This document shows, in pieces, positions 17,224 to 25,235 of a stretch of DNA of 50,970 nt. The stretch comes from Nitrospinaceae bacterium. Its GTDB lineage: Bacteria > UBA8248. Numbering within the stretch: the stretch's first letter is position 1; every line of letters starts with the position of its first letter. The translations under genes were made by a program, and so were the position numbers. Under the pieces are notes generated by a model that ran no database searches, was not told the DNA's origin, and worked only from the letters and a program-made list of their open reading frames with translations. The stretch is taken from positions 1-50,970 of the forward strand of contig JABJAL010000056.1 of NCBI GenBank assembly GCA_018669005.1, read 5' to 3'.

Positions 17224-18012
17224 ATGGCTGAAATCGGTGTGGTTTCAGATGTAGACACGCAAATGCTCAGAAAAGCGGTGCAGAACGAATATGCCGTTGT
17301 AGCAAATCAACCCGATAAGGGTTTTCATTTCCATACGGGAAGACCACTTGCGAAAATTTTGGGCTACGAGGACGACTGGTTAGAGGGGCTTCCCGAGAGC
17401 GCGGTTGAGTCGCTCGCTGGAACTGGCAATCCATTTTCCCTTGGCGAAATAAAGGCAGGTGAGCATGTGGTGGACATTGGCTGCGGGGCCGGGATGGACA
17501 GTTTTCTCGCCGCCAAGTTTGTCGGCTCCTCGGGCTGTGTTGTCGGGGTGGATATGACTCCCGCCATGCTCGACAAGGCGCGCGCCGCAGCCGAGGCAGG
17601 GGGCGTCAGTCAGATTGAATTTAAAGAAGCCTTGGCCGAGGAGCTTCCCGTCGAGGACGGCTGGGCCGATATCATCATCTCGAACGGGGTGGTGAATCTT
17701 TGTCCGGACAAGCCACGGGTGTTCGCCGAGTTGAACCGGGTTTTGAAGCCAGGTGGGAGGCTCCAGATTGCCGACATTCTGGTGTCCAAGCCTGTCCCCG
17801 AGGAGGCAAAGAGCGAAATTGACCTGTGGACTGGCTGAATTGCTGGCGCTCTGTTGGATACAGAGCTAGAGGCCGTCGTCACGCAGGCTGGATTCGAAAA
17901 TTTCGAGATTACCTGGCGGAAGGACGTTTTCGCCGGCGCGCCCCAGGATTCAAGCGCCGCCGCATTCGGAACGGTGGGGATCAATTACAGGGCAAGGAAG
18001 CCTTCTTTGTAA
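17224..18012 (+). CDS. Selenocysteine-containing ArsM/UbiE-type SAM methyltransferase
   Basis: A class I SAM-dependent methyltransferase of 262 residues if the in-frame UGA at 17836-17838 is read as Sec205. Motif I is VVDIGCGAGMD (82-92), the acidic motif GVDMTPAML follows, and ISNGVVNLCPDKPRVFAELNRVLKPGGRLQIAD carries motifs II-III. After the UGA the same frame continues for 57 codons to a TAA with sequence that fits the family (IAGALLDTELEAVVTQAGFENFEI). In this family the position is a Cys (LWxGCIAGAL), apparently equivalent to one of the arsenic-binding Cys of ArsM. A hairpin starts nine bases after the UGA. The GGAGG box lies eight bases before the ATG. The substrate is unknown; arsenite or a related thiol-bound metalloid is the first guess. 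Confidence 0.82.
17848..17866 (+). promoter_or_regulatory. Bacterial SECIS-like hairpin in the methyltransferase gene
   Basis: GCTCTGT and ACAGAGC form a perfect seven-base-pair stem around the loop TGGAT. The loop begins 17 bases after the UGA and has G as its second base. Both features meet the published bacterial SECIS model (G among the first two loop bases, 16-37 bases from UGA). The hairpin lies within the coding region, as expected. Confidence 0.72.
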
Positions 18013-18201
18013 CACGATAAATTTGCCGATGCGGAATGGAGGAAAGTGGATTATCTCACGCGCTATGTAATGTTTTCTGAATTCTTGACGGTTCATAATT
18101 TGTTGTGTCGAGAATCAATGATCGCCCAGACATTTAATTTTTTCTGGCAGGTGTAGAGAAATCTTTTATTATTTCATCACACACTGAGGATGAGAATAGA
18201 C

Positions 18202-18762
18202 ATGGATAAACCAGCCGATGCCTTCTCGATGAGCACCAAACCTGGAGAGCGCGTTATCGACAAGCCCGAGCTCCCGAAAGGTGGACTCTCCACCGACAGC
18301 ACCGTATACACCGAGGTGATTGTTGGGACGCAGCAGATGAAGCGCGGCACTTTCGGCAAGTTCGAAGTGTTGTGCGATGAGGGTGCACATATTGGGGGAT
18401 CTGCAGAGTATCCTACGCCAATGACTTATATGGCGATGGGGGTGGGCTTTTGACTACTCACCCAGGTTGCGCGGTACGCGCACATGATGAAGATAGAAGT
18501 GAGTAATGCGAAGGTGAGCGTTCGATTCAGAAAACTCCTCGGAGGCTCTGTCTTGAAGGGCACGGTGTTCAATAAATGGGAAGCGGTGGATACCCATCTT
18601 GAGCTAGACTCTGATGCCCCGGCAGATAAATTGGCCCATCTCATCACAAATGCGAAGAACGGCTGCTTCGCAGAAGGAATGATCGTCCAGCAGGTGCCAC
18701 TCAACAGCACTGTCGCGGTGAATGGCGAGCCTTTTCCTATCGAGGGCGTGACGACAGATTGA
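18202..18762 (+). CDS. Selenocysteine-containing OsmC-like protein, copy A
   Basis: An OsmC-like protein of 186 residues if the in-frame UGA at 18451-18453 is read as Sec84. Without recoding the locus would be two fragments in one frame (18202-18453 and from 18484). The joined protein has PGERVIDKPELPKGGL near the N-terminus, YMAMGVGF-Sec-LLTQVARYAH at the position of the first reactive Cys of OsmC, and NAKNGCFAE with the second Cys at 155. OsmC/Ohr proteins reduce organic hydroperoxides through this thiol pair. The ATG at 18202 is preferred to that at 18190, which overlaps the GAGGA ribosome binding site. It lies 189 bases after the seleno-methyltransferase and has a paralogue at 24500-25063. 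Confidence 0.85.
18466..18483 (+). promoter_or_regulatory. SECIS hairpin in OsmC copy A, E. coli fdhF-like
   Basis: The stem GTTGCGC/GCGCAC has a single bulged T and the loop GGTAC. The related GGTTGC sequence starts 11 bases after the UGA. The spacing, the bulged U and the loop starting GGU are the features known to bind SelB in the E. coli fdhF SECIS. Confidence 0.82.
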
Positions 18763-18810
18763 ACAAGGTGGTTTCTGTTTCCCGCATTTATCTTGATTTG
18801 TATTTAATCT

Positions 18811-19503
18811 CTAATTTATCCCTAGTGCCGTACGCGTCGCGTGTGCGGCGCTGGGATTATCGCCGAGCCTTGTTCGCAGATTTTCCAGATCCCCGGGCTC
18901 ATCGACGTCTCCCCACTCGGGAAGGGTGTGGATGAGGTAGCCCAGCGCCTCAAGATTTTTCTTTTGCGCCTCGAAGACGCCGGGGCCGCCCCACTCGATC
19001 CCGGTGAAAACGCCGGGCGTTAAGTGGTTCAGGCCGATGAGGTAGTAGCCCCTGTCCTTTGCGGGCCCGAGGGCGGCGGCGTTTTCGTTTTTCTCAAGGG
19101 CGGTGAAAGCCTCGAGGATGATTTCGGGGGGAAGGTCGGGGAAATCGGTTCCGATGAGGACTGCCCGGCTGTGGTGGGCGTGGCGCCCTCCATGAGTTAG
19201 GCGCCGGCCCAGCGCAACCGCCATGCGCTGGCTCAGGTCGGAGCCGGTTTGAATCTGGTGGAGAAATGGGCCGGGGAGCCAACGGGCGAGGAGAGGCGCT
19301 TGAGGAGATTCTCTATTAAGAGCCCATTCGGCGGCGAGGCCGACTGTTGTCCTCGATTTCCTGATTTTGTGGGCAAGTCTCGCGGCATCTGCAAGAAACG
19401 CCTCGTAGAGACGGGCCGCACCTACCTCGCCGAGGGCGGGGATGAGCCGGGTTTTTGTTTTCCCTGGAATGGGGGGGCGGGCAAAAAGGATGAGAGTTTC
19501 CAT
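18811..19503 (-). CDS. TIGR04282/DUF2064-type glycosyltransferase (arsenosugar-associated family)
   Basis: A 230-residue nucleotide-sugar transferase-like protein. It opens with LILFARPPIPGKTKTRLIPALG and has GSDLSQRMAVALG, VLIGTDFPDLPPEIILEAFTAL, LGPAKDRGYYLIGLN and GDVDEPGDLENL. These are the family motifs; DRGYY replaces the common DGGYY. The family was first defined by association with radical SAM/selenodomain loci and is now often annotated as an arsenosugar biosynthesis glycosyltransferase. It is convergent with the seleno-OsmC gene, 48 bases away. No ArsS radical SAM gene is in the window, so the arsenosugar link rests on family and neighbours. Confidence 0.82.
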   Translation of the reverse strand: METLILFARPPIPGKTKTRLIPALGEVGAARLYEAFLADAARLAHKIRKSRTTVGLAAEWALNRESPQAPLLARWLPGPFLHQIQTGSDLSQRMAVALGRRLTHGGRHAHHSRAVLIGTDFPDLPPEIILEAFTALEKNENAAALGPAKDRGYYLIGLNHLTPGVFTGIEWGGPGVFEAQKKNLEALGYLIHTLPEWGDVDEPGDLENLRTRLGDNPSAAHATRTALGIN

Positions 19504-19678
19504 ATTTAATTTTAAAATCGCCTTGTGCGCTCTCGGAGTTAAGGACCTCGAATTGGCCTATATGCATAGGGAATTCGTGGGAATTTACATGGAGCATGTG
19601 GGTTTCACCTGTTAGAATGCGCCACTTATTGAAGCGGAGCAATATCTATTCATTCAACCCAAGGGAAGCGGAAAGCGA

Positions 19679-20122
19679 ATGGATTTTAATCAGGAAGTCA
19701 CGATTGCGGCGCCGAGAGAGAAGGTCTGGGAATTTATCTGGAATGTGGAAGAATTTGCGGGCTGTGTCCCCGGGGTCGAGAGCGTGACGAAGGTGGACGA
19801 GACGCATTATGAGGTTTTGGTGGTTCAGAAGGTAAGCTTTCTCAAGGCGAGTTTTAACATGAAGATTGAGGTGGCCGAGCAGCGCGAGCCCGAGTACATT
19901 CGCACGACAGGCGAGGGGAAGGATTCGAAAATTGCGGCGAGTCTCAAGCAGACAAACGAGGTGCGCCTCGAGGCGCTCTCGGAGGGTGAGACGAGGGTTA
20001 GTATTGACTCAACTGTTGATGTGTTTGGCAAGCTGGGTTCGCTTGGATTTAGCGTGATAAAGAATCAGGCGAACAAGATTTTCAATGAGTTCGCGAAGAA
20101 TGTGAAAGGAAAGCTTGAATAG
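19679..20122 (+). CDS. CoxG-like SRPBCC family protein
   Basis: A 147-residue START/SRPBCC ligand-binding fold protein of the carbon monoxide dehydrogenase subunit G (CoxG) type. Family features are MDFNQEVTIAAPREKVWEFIWNVEEFAGCVPGVESV at the start, a central EYIRTTGEGKDSKI strand and VSIDSTVDVFGKLGSLGFSVIKNQANKIFNEFAKNVKGKL at the end. CoxG proteins help anchor or deliver cofactors for molybdenum hydroxylases, but no coxMSL genes are here, so the partner is unknown. It is divergent from the glycosyltransferase gene. Confidence 0.8.
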   Translation: MDFNQEVTIAAPREKVWEFIWNVEEFAGCVPGVESVTKVDETHYEVLVVQKVSFLKASFNMKIEVAEQREPEYIRTTGEGKDSKIAASLKQTNEVRLEALSEGETRVSIDSTVDVFGKLGSLGFSVIKNQANKIFNEFAKNVKGKLE

Positions 20123-20151
20123 GGCGAGATTGCCTCGAAGCACGTTTGAGT

Positions 20152-20234
20152 AAATATGTTCAAGTCATTGTAAATAGGTTGTTTATATCGTCGGAATAGG
20201 TTATGTCGGGCCCTTATGTGCGGCATGTGGCACT
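20152..20234 (+). repeat. Left arm of an imperfect inverted repeat around the MmgE/PrpD remnant
   Basis: The inner 20 bases (20215-20234) match the reverse complement of 21214-21233 at 19 of 20 positions. Outer parts are looser, with TTCAAGTCATTGTAAATAGG facing a related TTTAAGTATTTG sequence on the other side. The arm ends at the stop codon of the PrpD remnant. Confidence 0.6.
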
Positions 20235-21283
20235 AGGAGGTCTCCTGCACCTTTCCAAGCAAGGCTCCTAGCTGCCTGATCGAGATATTCTCCATACGTG
20301 AAACGGCATCAATTATTTTATCCCTTAGTTTCGCACTCGTATGGGGCTCGGTAAGGACCGCGAATTTCGCTCGCACGCCCTCCCAAGTCATTGGGGACAC
20401 AGGAAAACCCTCGTAGCTGGATTTGTCCAGAGTGCATGCGGTGCCGTCTTTCATGGTGATTTTTATGCGAACCGGCGACTCAGCCGGATAGCGTGCTGTA
20501 AGGTCTGGTTTGCTTGAAATTGTTACTCGGTGGAGAAGCCTTTGTACGTCATCTGCTAGAATTCTCGCCATTTCGTACTGAGGGGGCATTACCTGGCCAT
20601 CTAGAAGCACGGCTGAAAGCACATAGGGAAGACTGTGATCGGTGGTCTCCCTGGTGCGCACATCATGTTTATCCCCTGCGCCACCACCACCCATGATGAA
20701 ATATGCGCGCTCATAGGTTTCGACCTCGATAGCTTCAATCTCGTTTGGCTCGATGGTGTTTTCAGCTTGAAGCTCGGAAACACCTTCGATAGCTGTCTGT
20801 GAATGTACCCCGGCGATGTATTTCTTGACGCTCACCCCGAGCATTTTCTCAAGCGAGCGATTCTCCCAATTAATATTAAAGGGTCCAGTCACAGACTCAA
20901 AAAGCCCGTAGGGGCCCTCGAAAATCTCGATGGGGCCCATAAACCCCGCGCATGGCTAGAAACGCTGCATGTATCCCGTTAAATGCGGCATTTGCCGTGG
21001 CGAATCCCTTCCAGTGGGAGATATGACCCGTGCGAGTGACGAGCAAGGGATTTTACGTCACCCCGGCCAGAGCAAGCGTATTCGCGGCCCGTGCGGGGTC
21101 GAGTCCCAGTGTCCGCGCAGTCCCGGCTGCCACGGCATAGGACATCGCCAGAGGCTGATCGAAGCCTCTCTTTTCTCCGTCAGCCGCTGCAGGGGTCCGC
21201 CTCCCTCCTATTGAGTGCCACATGTCGCACATAGGCCCTTGCGGCCCCACAGGGCGAATATCTCGATCAGGCCCACAACACAC
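20233..21283 (-). pseudogene. Broken MmgE/PrpD family gene
   Basis: Reading from the right, KRGFDQPLAMSYAVAAGTARTLGLDPARAANTLALAGVT is followed by an in-frame TAA (21053-21055). The same frame continues NPLLVTRTGHISHWKGFATANAAFNGIHAAFLAMRGVYG. A frameshift near 20940 then leads into GPIEIFEGPYGLFESVTGPFNINWE and the rest of the family to 20233. The N-terminal domain is missing. MmgE/PrpD proteins include 2-methylcitrate dehydratase. The stop is TAA, so selenocysteine does not explain it. Inverted repeats enclose the remnant. A functional downstream fragment (235 codons) is conceivable but unlikely. Confidence 0.82.
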
Positions 21284-21302
21284 ATAAATACAAATACTTA
21301 AA
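21214..21302 (-). repeat. Right arm of the imperfect inverted repeat
   Basis: Inverted partner of 20152-20234. The inner core is 19/20 identical and the outer end carries TTTAAGTATTTG, which also occurs at 3149-3160 downstream of the cytochrome b561 gene. The arms suggest the ends of a decayed mobile or miniature element, but no transposase is present. Confidence 0.55.
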
Positions 21303-21799
21303 CGTCGACAATGTTTCGTTTAATAGCTGGGCATCAACCACACATCCGCCGCTCACAAAAGCCGCACAATCAGCCCATATTCAGTTCAACAGCCGCACAC
21401 TCGTCGGTATTGCCAGTCCATAAAGCCGCACACAAACAATCGCCGCCGGGCAGAGTCTCCGTCGCGCATATTCATCAATCGCACGTTCGTCGGTATCGCC
21501 GCAAATTTATCAGCGTAGCAGCTCATAGGCCCCGCATCGGTGCTCATATGCCGCACATCGAAATCCGCTTAGCCGCCAGCCGTTCACTTATGCAGCGCAC
21601 ATCCAAGGCCATCAGCCGCACATCCAAATCCACCCGGATACCCGCCGTTATCACCCCAGATCGGACAGATCCTCAGACCGCATACCCGCCGTTATCACTC
21701 CAGACCGGAACGGTCCCCCTGGCCGGGACGGCCCCCTGGCCGGAAATCCGTCGATATCCACAGTCCTCTGGCCGGGACGGCCCCTCAGGGGGCTCCCTG
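21284..21799. repeat. Gene-free degenerate repeat tract
   Basis: About 500 bases without a credible gene. GCCGCACA occurs at 21361, 21392, 21425, 21550 and 21615, and looser forms fill the gaps at roughly 20-37 base steps. A 17-base sequence beginning ATACCCGCC occurs at 21638 and 21682. A second 17-base repeat, CTGGCCGGGACGGCCCC, occurs exactly at 21719 and 21768. The open frame on the plus strand (21311-21895) encodes only Arg/Ser/His-rich low-complexity sequence and is not taken as a gene. GCCGCACAT also occurs, inverted, in the repeat arm at 20215. Confidence 0.65.
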
Positions 21800-22273
21800 C
21801 TAAGGGCGCTCGATGTTCCATTCCTCCACCAGCTCGCAGCTGCTCGAGCGAAAGAGCGCCGATATCGGGCAGCGCCCATGGTGCTGGCGCTTTAGCTCCG
21901 CCACCCGCTCATCTGTTTCATCCGTCACCAGGCGAATGTTCACCTCCACATGGTCGAAATTGGGGGTGATGCCGTTGTCCGCGTCCCTTGCGCCAAGGGG
22001 GTCCGCCGTGCCTCTAACCTCGATGCTCTGATCGATCACATTAAAATCGAGCCCCTTGGCCACCTTGCCCGTAATCACCGTCACGCACGCCGCCAGCGCC
22101 CCGAGCGCAATCTCCCTTGGGGTGGGGCCCTCGTCCGTGCCGCCAGCTTTCAGCGGCTCATCGGCATAAAACACATGGCCTCTCGCTTTGAGTTCAATCT
22201 TGCATTCGCCCAATTTTGAGGCGCGCACGCGCCGCTCTTGTTTGACCATTTCCTCTTTGGCTGCCTCCGCCAT
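21800..22273 (-). CDS. OsmC family protein (Cys type)
   Basis: A 157-residue OsmC/Ohr family protein. It has KIELKARGHVFYADEPLKAGGTDEGPTPREIALGALAACVTVITGKVAKG with the first reactive Cys and HHGRCPISALFRSSSCEL with the second. These proteins detoxify organic hydroperoxides using a thiol pair. It has a normal Cys where the two nearby OsmC-like genes have UGA, and it is clearly a different subfamily with a complete single frame. AGGAG lies about 11 bases before the ATG. Confidence 0.88.
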   Translation of the reverse strand: MAEAAKEEMVKQERRVRASKLGECKIELKARGHVFYADEPLKAGGTDEGPTPREIALGALAACVTVITGKVAKGLDFNVIDQSIEVRGTADPLGARDADNGITPNFDHVEVNIRLVTDETDERVAELKRQHHGRCPISALFRSSSCELVEEWNIERP

Positions 22274-22390
22274 CGTTTTCAGTCTCCTTTGATGAAAAAG
22301 TTCCGCGAAATTTTCTTCCGCGCTATGGGTAGCTCCAAGAGTTCCGGATTATAGGGGGTATTTAGCGATCGGGTAAATGGGTTGGGGGAG

Positions 22391-24265
22391 TCAAATCATT
22401 CGAAATTGTCTTCTTACGGTTTGAAAAAACAAAAACAATGTTGAAATGGACAATAGGCTATGAATTACGGTCAACAAAATAATGCCCGTCCCAAGCCCCG
22501 GAGTGTTTTTTAAGATTTCAGTTGGCACGATGATTTGTCTTAATGTGAAAATAAAAGTGCTGGAGACGTCGGAGGAGTAGCCTGCAACTCCCAACCACCA
22601 ATAAATTGAAAAAGCTAGGCCCTGAATACCTAGCCACAAGATAAATGGGCGCCATATATTTTGGCCATATTCTGAAACCAAGTCGTACAAATGAGATATG
22701 AATCTTTCAGTTCGAGATGTGTTTCTTAAATTCCGAAGAGCCTTCTGCTCTAGGGCATAGAACATAGCCTCCTCTCTTCGTGCTCTCCGATCTTCCATGA
22801 ATTGCTTCAAAGTTCGGTAGGCCAAAAAGGCACTTGAGTGTGTCCAATTTTCGAATTTTGTTCCTATGAAATTTGTATCCTGGTGAAGTGTGCAGTTGTG
22901 AAAAGAAGGAGGGTATTTGAAGGTGGTTTCTGAGAAGTTTGTTGAATTGGTAAATCTGCGATTTAAAAAAGTTACAGGACCGCAAAAGATTGCCTTAAAG
23001 AAAGAAATAAGTTCAAAAAAAGAAGATTCCCTATTGTCTTCGGTGCATGAAAAATCTATTTTTCTGTAAAAAGTTGAATGCTCAAAATTATTATTACCTG
23101 CAAACTTTGTGTTCTGAAAGGAAGATTCTCCGTGGAAATTGGCATGTTTCCAATTTGACCCACTTCCAATTCGACAGTTGGTAAATTCAAATGAAAGTTC
23201 TTGAGCTTTAGATTTATCTTTCTCAATATTTTTACAGAAATGGGCTTCTTTGAAATTTGCGAATTTTGAAAATTCGCAACCACGAAAAACTGCGTTGTTG
23301 AAAAATTTGGAATTCTGAAAGCTTGTAATTGAAGTGAAGTTTATGGTGAAGATAGCATTGCCGATAAATTTAGCTTCTTGGAATGTCGCCTCGCCTTGAC
23401 TTCGACCCTTGAACGAAACTTCGTCACAAAATGTTGCATTTGAAAAGTCCGTATCAGATCCTAAATCCTCAAATGTCACTTCATTATGGAAGTTGGCTTC
23501 CTTGAAAGCAAGGGACCCTTGAAAGGTATTGTTGCTGAAACTGAAGTGTGTCTTTTCTGAAAAGGTCGTATTCTCTGAAAAGGAAATCTCTGATTCCTTG
23601 GGACCTCGAACGAAAAATTTAAGTTCTGTTTCAAAAAGTGAGCCATCAAATATCGCTTTTCCTGAAAAAATAGGGTTGATGAACTCTGCGGTGTCTCCGT
23701 AGAATTTCACATTTTTGAATTCTGCATTTACACCATCGCTTTCAAAAGTAGTGCCATTGAAATCGGCTGAAGAATGGAATTCAGCATTGTTGAATATCGC
23801 TCTTTTGCCGAATGTCGCTTTTTGAAAAAATGCGGATGATTTAAAGATAGAACCTTCGAAATTTGCTTCTGCATTGAATTTTGCGCCCTGAAAATCTGCG
23901 GGTCCATAAAAAGTACAATTGTTCCAATCTATGTTGGGAACTGCTCCGTTAAATTGTTTGGGGAAATAATCTGGAGGAAATTCCGATGGAAAGATAGTTC
24001 CTGATAGGTCATAGGGAAGGTTGAGATTTCCATGACTGTAAAAGTTGGCAATATTTTTGATAATGGTGCTGTTGAATGTATCCGTTTTATTTGTCCATTT
24101 GGCCTTGTCGGATTTCTCTCCCTTTTCATTTTCTAGGGGCAAATGAAACTGGCACCACAGTTGGCCGGAGAACTTTGTTAGTTCATGTTCAGCTACATTG
24201 AACTGACATTCCATGTTTTCCTTGTTAGGACCTGTTTTGTTTTTATGTATATACGCGCAGGACAC
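22391..24265 (-). CDS. Pentapeptide-repeat membrane protein, AT-rich
   Basis: A 624-residue protein. The N-terminus has spaced Cys/His (C3, C20, C38, H41, as in WCQFHLP) that might bind zinc. Residues about 110-480 are pentapeptide-type repeats with Phe at the centre (ADFQGAKF, ANFEGSIF, AIFNNAEF and many more), which would form a square right-handed beta helix. The C-terminal 110 residues contain two or three hydrophobic segments (FILWLGIQGLAFSIYWWLG and GIILLTVIHSLLSISTLFLFF). The GTG start has GAGG eight bases upstream. Base composition is strikingly AT-rich compared with all neighbours, pointing to acquisition by transfer. The function is unknown. Confidence 0.85.
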   Translation of the reverse strand: MSCAYIHKNKTGPNKENMECQFNVAEHELTKFSGQLWCQFHLPLENEKGEKSDKAKWTNKTDTFNSTIIKNIANFYSHGNLNLPYDLSGTIFPSEFPPDYFPKQFNGAVPNIDWNNCTFYGPADFQGAKFNAEANFEGSIFKSSAFFQKATFGKRAIFNNAEFHSSADFNGTTFESDGVNAEFKNVKFYGDTAEFINPIFSGKAIFDGSLFETELKFFVRGPKESEISFSENTTFSEKTHFSFSNNTFQGSLAFKEANFHNEVTFEDLGSDTDFSNATFCDEVSFKGRSQGEATFQEAKFIGNAIFTINFTSITSFQNSKFFNNAVFRGCEFSKFANFKEAHFCKNIEKDKSKAQELSFEFTNCRIGSGSNWKHANFHGESSFQNTKFAGNNNFEHSTFYRKIDFSCTEDNRESSFFELISFFKAIFCGPVTFLNRRFTNSTNFSETTFKYPPSFHNCTLHQDTNFIGTKFENWTHSSAFLAYRTLKQFMEDRRARREEAMFYALEQKALRNLRNTSRTERFISHLYDLVSEYGQNIWRPFILWLGIQGLAFSIYWWLGVAGYSSDVSSTFIFTLRQIIVPTEILKNTPGLGTGIILLTVIHSLLSISTLFLFFQTVRRQFRMI

Positions 24266-24499
24266 TGACTGTTCCTCGTAAGGAGTGATGTTATATAAGG
24301 CAAATTATATCTTATTTTAGTCTAAATGAAATCATTGCTTAGGTTAATCTGTCAATTAGCGGACATATATGCCTCCACCTCGCAATCCCCGCTCAATCGT
24401 TATTTTTTCTTGGCGGCGGAACTATGCGAGCGGCGCTATGAGGCCCGAGGCCGCCCGGAGCGGGGTGGTCTGACTATCGTAAATCGCCGCCTTGCGGCC
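24266..24499. other. Intergenic stretch between pentapeptide gene and OsmC copy B
   Basis: The part next to the pentapeptide gene is AT-rich (to about 24390) and probably holds that gene's promoter on the minus strand. The rest is GC-rich and ends at the stop of OsmC copy B. No gene, tRNA or clear terminator was seen. Confidence 0.4.
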
Positions 24500-25063
24500 T
24501 TATTCTTCCGTAATGCCCTCTAGAGACATGGGCTCCCCGTTCACAACAACGGTGCTCTCCAAGGGCACGGGCTGAACGATTAACTGTTCGGCATAACACC
24601 CCCCTTTGGCGCAGCGAATGAGGTGGGCTATTTTCTCCCTTGGCTCATCCGATTCAATCTCTAAATGTGTCTTGAAACCCTTATGATGAACCCCGACGGT
24701 GCCCTTAATCACCGAGCCGTGGAGCAGGTAGTCGCCCTCGACGCGGCAGCGCCCGCTTTTGATGGTCATCTTCAACATGTGCGCGTACCGCGCAACCTGG
24801 GTGAGCAGTCAAAAACCAATGGCGGTGCCGAGCATGGGCATGGGGGGCGGATATTTGCCCGTGCCGCCGATGCGCGCCGACTCATCGGTGTAAATGGTCC
24901 ATCCGGCGGACTCGCCCACCTTGAGCATGGGTTCATTTTCCATTGTTTTAGTGTCGGCCCGAAGCTCCATGAGCACCCCTTTGGGGGGAAGCTCTGGTTT
25001 ATCGGTAATCCGCTCGCCGGGCGCGGTTGGCGCCTCGCTCCATTTTAGGGGTTGCTCTTCCAT
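24500..25063 (-). CDS. Selenocysteine-containing OsmC-like protein, copy B
   Basis: A 187-residue paralogue of the gene at 18202-18762, in the opposite orientation. The in-frame UGA at 24809-24811 is Sec85. The joined protein has PGERITDKPELPPKGVL, PMLGTAIGF-Sec-LLTQVARYAHMLKM and RCAKGGCYAEQL with the second Cys at 156. Start, length, UGA position and second Cys match copy A almost residue for residue, while the overall protein sequence has clearly diverged. This argues that both are functional and recoded. The start ATG is preceded by GGAG-like sequence in the leader. It lies 172 bases downstream of a zinc-type dehydrogenase gene on the same strand. Confidence 0.85.
24779..24796 (-). promoter_or_regulatory. 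SECIS hairpin in OsmC copy B
   Basis: The same hairpin as in copy A: stem GTTGCGC/GCGCAC with bulged T and GGTAC loop, 12 bases after the UGA. From the UGA on, 42 of 44 bases are identical between the copies although the flanking coding DNA differs much more. This fits selection on RNA structure. Confidence 0.82.
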
Positions 25064-25235
25064 GGGGTTTGTCTCCTGTCGGTAAAAAAGATGCGTGAAA
25101 TTTTGTGGGCGCTAAATGCTAAAATTTTAGCGTGCCCAATGTTATGCGCTTTGGTATCGCCAATTTTTATTATGCCCGACCGGTGTGTGGTTAGATTTTA
25201 TCACACCACCCGGTTCGGGTCAGGGGTGGCTACCC

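Noticed and set aside
17836-17838. The UGA as a simple nonsense mutation or sequencing error
   Set aside because: Two other loci in the window show the same pattern at a Cys position, each with a SECIS-like hairpin, and the reading frame after the UGA is intact and family-like.
18013-18201. Promoter for the seleno-OsmC gene
   Set aside because: A TTGACG-like box occurs, but no -10 box at proper spacing could be supported.
21053-21055. The stop in the MmgE/PrpD gene as a recoding site
   Set aside because: It is TAA, and a separate frameshift follows near 20940, so decay is the simpler reading.
21330-21640. CRISPR array
   Set aside because: The repeated motif is only eight bases, spacing is irregular and no cas genes are near.
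21311-21895. Open frame of 194 codons on the plus strand
   Set aside because: It translates to Arg/Ser/His/Pro-rich low-complexity sequence from the repeat tract and runs into the OsmC gene of the other strand.
18451-24811. UGA reassigned to Trp or Gly throughout the genome
   Set aside because: UGA ends normal genes here, for example rimP, rbfA and lysC, and Trp and Gly use their standard codons.
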